A DNA stretch of 39,717 nt from Bacteroidales bacterium (GTDB lineage: Bacteria > Bacteroidota > Bacteroidia > Bacteroidales > DTGW01). The notes beneath the pieces were generated by a model. It was not told where the DNA came from. It worked only from the letters and a program-made list of their open reading frames with translations, and did no database searches. The translations under genes and the position numbers were made by a program. The DNA is taken from NCBI GenBank assembly GCA_026416115.1, contig JAOAFU010000129.1, positions 1-39,717 on the forward strand. The letters run 5' to 3'. Positions 35,513 to 39,717 of this stretch are shown piece after piece; positions within the stretch are counted from its first letter, which is position 1, and each line of letters begins with the position of its first letter.

Positions 35513-36889
35513 ATGAAAACTATGTCATACTGGATTGTCTTAATAGTTTTAGGAATTTTGTTTATTTGGATTGGCTGTAAACAGAAAACCAAAGAAGAAA
35601 AATCCATTTCGGAGGTCAAAAATGTTGAGTGGGTCAAGAATGCTGTTATATACGAAGTGAACATTAGACAATACACACCCGAGGGAACTTTTAAAGCTTT
35701 TGCCACTCATTTGCCTCGCCTAAAATCTATGGGGATAGATATTTTATGGATTATGCCCATTCACCCTATTGGCGAGAAAAACAGAAAAGGATCACTTGGT
35801 AGTTATTACTCCGTTCGCGATTATCGGGCTATAAACCCCGAATTTGGAACCATCGACGATTTTAAGCAGTTGGTGAAGGAGATTCACGCGCAAGGCATGA
35901 AAGTAATTATCGACTGGGTACCCAATCATTCGGCATGGGATAACCCACTTACAAAGACTAACCCCGACTTTTACATGAAAGACTCGGCTGGAAACTTTGT
36001 ATCTCCTTTCGACTGGACCGATGTCATTCGTTTCGATTATAGCAATCCACAGATGCGCTCTTGGATGGTCGAAACTATGAAATATTGGTTAATCGAGACC
36101 GATATCGATGGTTTTCGATGCGATGTTGCACATATGGTACCTGTCGAATTCTGGGATTCGTGCCGTGTCGAGCTCGACAAAGTAAAACCTATCTTTTTCT
36201 TGGCCGAAGCCGATCAGCCCTTTTTACATAAGAAAGCTTTCGATATGTCGTACGACTGGCGTTTTCACCACTTAATGAACGAAATTGCGAAAGGTAAAAA
36301 ACATGCCAGCGATATTGAAAAACACTTTGCATGGGTCGATTCAATTTATCCAGCTGGATCTATACTTATGCAGTTTACTTCCAACCACGACGAAAACTCG
36401 TGGAATGGAACTGAGTTCGAACGACTTGATGGGGGTGCCCAAACCTTTGCTGTACTGGCTGCCACTGTTCCTGGTATGTTGCTTATTTATAACGGACAGG
36501 AAGCAGCATTTAATCGTCGACTTAAGTTTTTTGAGAAAGATTCAATCAGTTGGGATGGTTATGTATTTGAAAATTTCTATCGCCAACTAATTGGGTTAAA
36601 AAAGTCGAATCCGGCCTTATGGAATGGCTCTGCCGGCGGTTCTTTTAGGAGAGTATATACCACCGATAGCCGTAATGTTATTGTGTATGTCCGTCAAAAA
36701 GAAAATAACCAGGTTGTAGTTATGCTTAATCTTACGCCTAAACCTCGAACGATCATGTTGCGAGAAGGTTTTGATGGTAAATTCATCGAAGCATTCACAA
36801 ACACGGAGATGTACTTAAGTAAATACCAAAAATTTAGCCTAGCTCCTTGGTCTTACTATGTCTGGGTTTCGAATCAAAATGTCGATTGA
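35513..36889 (+). CDS. GH13 alpha-amylase-family lipoprotein
   Basis: 458-aa alpha-glucan-acting enzyme of GH13. Residues 1-21 are a signal ending in IWIGC, with Cys22 as lipidation site, so it is anchored at a membrane and faces the periplasm or outside. All catalytic parts are seen: DWVPNH (134-139), nucleophile Asp204 (DGFRCDVAH), acid/base Glu232 (FLAEAD) and stabiliser Asp293 (FTSNHDE). At 458 aa it is shorter than many amylases and lacks extra carbohydrate-binding modules. It would shorten maltodextrins to maltose for the transporter and phosphorylase. The 3' end overlaps the convergent idi gene by 16 nt. Confidence 0.92.
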   Translation: MKTMSYWIVLIVLGILFIWIGCKQKTKEEKSISEVKNVEWVKNAVIYEVNIRQYTPEGTFKAFATHLPRLKSMGIDILWIMPIHPIGEKNRKGSLGSYYSVRDYRAINPEFGTIDDFKQLVKEIHAQGMKVIIDWVPNHSAWDNPLTKTNPDFYMKDSAGNFVSPFDWTDVIRFDYSNPQMRSWMVETMKYWLIETDIDGFRCDVAHMVPVEFWDSCRVELDKVKPIFFLAEADQPFLHKKAFDMSYDWRFHHLMNEIAKGKKHASDIEKHFAWVDSIYPAGSILMQFTSNHDENSWNGTEFERLDGGAQTFAVLAATVPGMLLIYNGQEAAFNRRLKFFEKDSISWDGYVFENFYRQLIGLKKSNPALWNGSAGGSFRRVYTTDSRNVIVYVRQKENNQVVVMLNLTPKPRTIMLREGFDGKFIEAFTNTEMYLSKYQKFSLAPWSYYVWVSNQNVD

Positions 36890-37410
36890 GACATTTTTTC
36901 AAGAAATGTTTTCATTCGGGGAAATAATATGCGAAACCAGATTGTGTAATTTTGAGGATTAGCGTTTATGTCGGCCTCAATCATGTTTGGATGTGCAGCT
37001 TTCCATTCCATCACTTCGGTGGGGTTGATTCGTGGGTGCTCGTCGCAAAAACCATAGAAAACATGATCGAGTTCGTGTTCGGTTAATTCGCCATCGAGTT
37101 TAGCCTTGTAAATAAAATGAAATGCTTTATGCATGGGGATGCAAGTCATCCCCATTTCTTCCATTAGTCTTTTACTAGCAGCTTCTTCAACTGTTTCGCC
37201 TGGCATAGGATGAGTACAACAAGTATTGCTCCATTGGCCTGCAGAATGATATTTACCTTCTGCTCTTCGTTGAAGTATCCATTCACCCCGAGAATTAATT
37301 ATAAACACCGATACTGCTCTATGGAGTAATGCTTTTTGATGGACCTCCATCTTATCCATTCGACCTATTGTTGTATCGTTCTCGTCTACTAATATAACCT
37401 CATTTCGCAT
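36874..37410 (-). CDS. idi: Isopentenyl-diphosphate delta-isomerase, type I
   Basis: 178-aa Nudix-fold enzyme that interconverts IPP and DMAPP in isoprenoid synthesis. The catalytic Cys is in SNTCCTHP (Cys65 by alignment with the NxxCxHP motif of E. coli), the Nudix-like helix is GETVEEAASKRLMEEMG, and the acidic residues E111/E113 with LDHVF complete the active site. Metal-binding His24 and His30 are present. Length fits type I. It is the opposite-strand neighbour of the GH13 gene, with overlapping 3' ends, and is not related to the maltose cluster by function. Confidence 0.95.
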   Translation of the reverse strand: MRNEVILVDENDTTIGRMDKMEVHQKALLHRAVSVFIINSRGEWILQRRAEGKYHSAGQWSNTCCTHPMPGETVEEAASKRLMEEMGMTCIPMHKAFHFIYKAKLDGELTEHELDHVFYGFCDEHPRINPTEVMEWKAAHPNMIEADINANPQNYTIWFRILFPRMKTFLEKMSQSTF

Positions 37411-37447
37411 ACGTAAATAATCTTCAAAATTTATATGTATAACAAAG

Positions 37448-37455
37448 CAAATATA
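37448..37455 (-). promoter_or_regulatory. Putative -7 element of idi
   Basis: On the minus strand TATATTTG (37455-37448) matches TAnnTTTG, 38 nt before the idi ATG. The -33 box is not evident. Confidence 0.35.
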
Positions 37456-37759
37456 GCATTTGTTTGGTTACTCATTAATTTCGGTATATTTTATCTATTT
37501 GTGCCCGTATTAAAAGGTATTTGTAGATTGCTTATCACTTGTCTTATGATTTGAGTTCAAAAACACAATATTTTTCGACAATCGACAAAAAGGGTGTTAA
37601 TAAACCAGCTTTTAAATAAGCCAAGAACAACAATGTTTTGCTTGCTGTTGCGGAAATTTATGTTTTGAAAATCATTTTTGAACTAAAATTCAATATTTAT
37701 TTTAGAAAAAAAATAATTTTAGAATTATCATTATTAAAATAGTTATGAGAAAATAATTT
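37456..37759. other. Non-coding region between idi and the exported-protein gene
   Basis: About 300 bp (349 bp counting the idi promoter) of AT-rich DNA. No gene, tRNA or strong hairpin seen. A run of A/T blocks (about 37690-37750) precedes the stop of the minus-strand gene at 37760 and may contain its terminator, but no stem is convincing. Confidence 0.45.
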
Positions 37760-38668
37760 TCATAAAGACTCGAGAGAGTATCCTTGCTTTTTAAGCCATG
37801 TATAAAAGTCGATTTTGCTAATTCTAATGACCCCAATGAAATATTTGTTGTCGAAAAAATCGATAAGCTGAACAATCCAAAAACTATCAGTAAGTTCGAT
37901 GGGGTAAGGAAAAACTTGGCCTCGATGCATTTTTTTCAAAACATTATTCATTAGCTGATTCAATTTATTTTTGTCGAAAGATTCCATTTGATTCGATGAT
38001 ATCCAATTGATTTTTTCTGGTAAAGAGGAAATCGCTTGAGCATCAACTTTTTTGTGATTCACATTTTGCTTCAAGGGTTGTATTCCTTGAATAGAATCTA
38101 CCGTTAAACGTTCGTACTCGAAATTATATTTTTGAGCCAAACTTTGCAACCCCAGTCCCGATAGATTCTCGTATAACGACACATTTCCTCCAGTTCGTTT
38201 CCATTCTTCAATTAGCATTAGAGCCGAATCTCCCTGGGTTTTATGAATATCTTTGTTCCAGACAAAATGGCTATACAGCCAACGTGGCACAAATTGTGGT
38301 AGAATAAAGTACTTAATGTAGCTTAACGAATCGCCACAAGCCATTCGAATGCTATCGAGACGTTGTGGCATGAGGGTTTGCTTGGCTATGCGCTTTGCCT
38401 CCAATTGAAGAATGCTGTCGGTAACTGGTATTCCGAGACTATCGGCAATATGCATGAACAATATAGTTCTTTTGAGCTGATATAGGGCAACTGCTTGTGA
38501 TGTATCGCTACCAGGCTGAAGTTGGTTGAGACGAATAATCATATTGATATCATAGTTGGTTATATTTTGTCCATAATAAATTAACTGTATACTTTCTTTG
38601 CATTTTTGAGTTAGAATTGATAGATAAAGTAATATGAAAAAAAAGTAAACTTTTTTTATGTAATGCAT
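37760..38668 (-). CDS. Exported protein of unknown function, weak SurA-N-like character
   Basis: About 302 aa from the ATG at 38668 (an ATG nine codons upstream is the alternative). Residues 1-20 (IKKVYFFFILLYLSIL) look like a signal or membrane anchor, so the protein acts in the periplasm. The next ~100 residues (ITNYDINMIIRLN ... LKRTILFMHIADSLGIPVTDSILQLEAKRIAKQ) recall the helical N-terminal domain of SurA/PpiC chaperones, but I see no parvulin domain with the expected motifs. The C-terminal part ends in LTDSFWIVQLIDFF and IGVIRISKIDFYTWLK. It could be a divergent folding factor; this is a weak inference. It has its own upstream -7 box. Confidence 0.6.
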   Translation of the reverse strand: MHYIKKVYFFFILLYLSILTQKCKESIQLIYYGQNITNYDINMIIRLNQLQPGSDTSQAVALYQLKRTILFMHIADSLGIPVTDSILQLEAKRIAKQTLMPQRLDSIRMACGDSLSYIKYFILPQFVPRWLYSHFVWNKDIHKTQGDSALMLIEEWKRTGGNVSLYENLSGLGLQSLAQKYNFEYERLTVDSIQGIQPLKQNVNHKKVDAQAISSLPEKINWISSNQMESFDKNKLNQLMNNVLKKMHRGQVFPYPIELTDSFWIVQLIDFFDNKYFIGVIRISKIDFYTWLKKQGYSLESL

Positions 38669-38695
38669 ATTTTTTGAATAATTTCCACATTGCAT

Positions 38696-39323
38696 AAGTT
38701 AATTTTTGTAATATTATTAATCAAATTTAATCATGTGCAATTATTAATATAGTAGGGAAATAAAATTGGAACACGTTAGGCAATATGTTTATTTCTTATG
38801 ATTGTAGCTAGTTAGCTGCAAGATTTAGGGCAACATCTAGTATAATCTCCCTTTCCCTACCGTAATGCTGTATTCAGTACGTCAAAGATACAAATTGTAC
38901 AATTCACAACTATCAAATTGTATTTATGTGATTTAATCCTAAATTATTATTTGAAAACAAAGGTTGACTAATTTCATGTAATATCTTGGCGTGAGCATAT
39001 ACAAAACATAACCGTTTTCAAGATTGATTTTTTTTATACAAATTCAATATTTTGCTATTAAAAAACATTATTTATATATCTGTAAATCTGGTATTAATAC
39101 ATATTTTTTTAATCGCTTATAGAAAATTTATCTATTGAGCAATTTTAGTTTAGTTAAAATACTGTTTTAACATTTTTCTTAGAGCTTTTTTATACCATCG
39201 CATTCTTTATAAAAAAATACTTAATAATAATTTTTTATTGTACAAAATGATACATAATTAATTAAGATATTTTTTTGAATCTATTCGACGTAATTTTACT
39301 GATAGATCTGTTCAGAGTTATTT
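38696..39323. other. AT-rich non-coding region
   Basis: About 630 bp without a credible gene. Apart from the promoter-like element noted above I see a 7-bp hairpin GTTAAAA/TTTTAAC (39153-39171) followed by T-rich sequence on the plus strand. Base composition is more AT-rich than the rest of the window. No attachment site or insertion-sequence end was recognised. Confidence 0.45.
38883..38890 (-). promoter_or_regulatory. Putative -7 element with adjacent palindrome
   Basis: On the minus strand TATCTTTG (38890-38883) matches TAnnTTTG; a TTTG (38917-38914) lies 23 nt upstream, longer than ideal. Directly between them is the perfect 12-nt palindrome AATTGTACAATT (38893-38904), in operator position. 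It would give the exported-protein gene a long leader of about 210 nt. Confidence 0.35.
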
Positions 39324-39717
39324 TTAATTATTTATTATTTTATCGAGATAGGGATTTTCTGGTAATCTAAGAATAACAAAACCCTTATTTTTTAATTCTT
39401 TCAGTGTGTTTTCATCAGGAATAGTTTTAAAAATTATGGCACAAAGGGTGTTGTATGGTATTATCCTTAATTTGCATTTTATTAATAAGGAAAGGATTAA
39501 AAATATCCAAGATGTTTTTTAGAAATAAAATGATGGGCATTTTGGCTAAAATGTCAATAGGTTCAATAATGATTATACCTTTTTTACTTACCCGGAGCAT
39601 TTCATAAAGGGCGAGATAGGGTCGTGGAAAATGATGTAATGCCTCACGACACGAAACATAATCATAACTATTGTCGGGAACAGACAGTTGTTCTGCATTC
39701 TCTTTTCTATATTTATC
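39324..39717 (-). pseudogene. Degenerate SAM-dependent methyltransferase, 5' part outside the window
   Basis: Read from the right edge, the minus strand encodes class I methyltransferase sequence: an AEQLSVPDNSYDYV segment (motif after the SAM-binding region), CREALHHFPRPYLALYEMLRV and KKGIIIIEP. That frame ends at a stop at 39427-39429. A second frame, shifted, takes over with IIPYNTLCAIIFKTIPDENT and GFVILRLPENPYLD to a stop at 39324. The second part looks like the true C-terminus of the same family, but the section expected between the two (about 80-90 residues by memory of the family) is missing. So the gene seems to have lost an internal segment and the reading frame. The 5' half is outside the window. 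Confidence 0.65.

Noticed and set aside
1-39717. Mobile elements, CRISPR arrays, tRNA or rRNA genes
   Set aside because: No transposase, integrase, spaced direct repeats or tRNA-like cloverleaf was recognised anywhere; this was by reading only, not by a search program.

Overview
The window looks like chromosomal DNA of an anaerobic, fermentative member of the Bacteroidota, probably order Bacteroidales. The evidence is AT-rich DNA, weak or absent Shine-Dalgarno sequences, and several promoters of the Bacteroidetes type (TTTG, 19-20 nt, TAnnTTTG). SecA carries the extra insertion usual in the phylum, the lptD gene is of Bacteroidetes type, and there is a four-subunit ferredoxin-dependent 2-oxoacid oxidoreductase. 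I saw no phage, transposase, CRISPR, rRNA or tRNA. Most of the window is core and metabolic genome.

Layout. 1-2.7 kb: end of pdxH, a lipoprotein methionine sulfoxide reductase MsrB-MsrA fusion, and a YitT-family membrane protein. 2.7-5.4 kb (minus): ferredoxin, alpha, beta and gamma subunits of a Vor/Kor-type 2-oxoacid:ferredoxin oxidoreductase. 5.5-10.1 kb: a membrane-anchored LytTR regulator, secA, and a small conserved-looking gene, closed by a good terminator. 10.3-12.3 kb: a FecCD-type metallophore permease and its ATPase. 12.3-17.3 kb: envelope genes, namely lptD (minus) divergent from an N-acetylmuramoyl-L-alanine amidase, then an MlaD/MCE protein. 17.3-20.9 kb: a YfiH/laccase-domain enzyme, a polysaccharide-deacetylase-like protein and ornithine aminotransferase. 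21.4-25.8 kb: copper ATPase CopA converging on a two-gene unit, a sugar-1-phosphate nucleotidyltransferase and an aminosugar-kinase-like/RapZ-C-terminal fusion. 25.9-30.6 kb: an unrecognised 151-aa protein, a SNF2 helicase and a YihY membrane protein. 31.1-36.9 kb: a maltose/maltodextrin phosphorolysis cluster (MFS transporter, beta-phosphoglucomutase, GH65 phosphorylase, GH13 lipoprotein). 36.9-38.7 kb (minus): isopentenyl-diphosphate isomerase and an unrecognised exported protein. 38.7-39.7 kb: AT-rich non-coding DNA, then what looks like a decayed SAM-methyltransferase gene running off the window.

How the genes fit together. Phosphorolytic maltose breakdown feeds glycolysis, and 2-oxoacid:ferredoxin oxidoreductase handles 2-oxoacids with reduced ferredoxin as output, which fits a fermenter. 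LptD, the amidase, MlaD, the deacetylase-like protein and the kinase/nucleotidyltransferase pair all bear on the cell envelope. The least ordinary items are the kinase-RapZ fusion overlapping a MurU-like nucleotidyltransferase gene, a 67-bp element with perfect 13-bp inverted ends downstream of rocD, and the broken methyltransferase gene. I did not find convincing evidence of a wholly new system.
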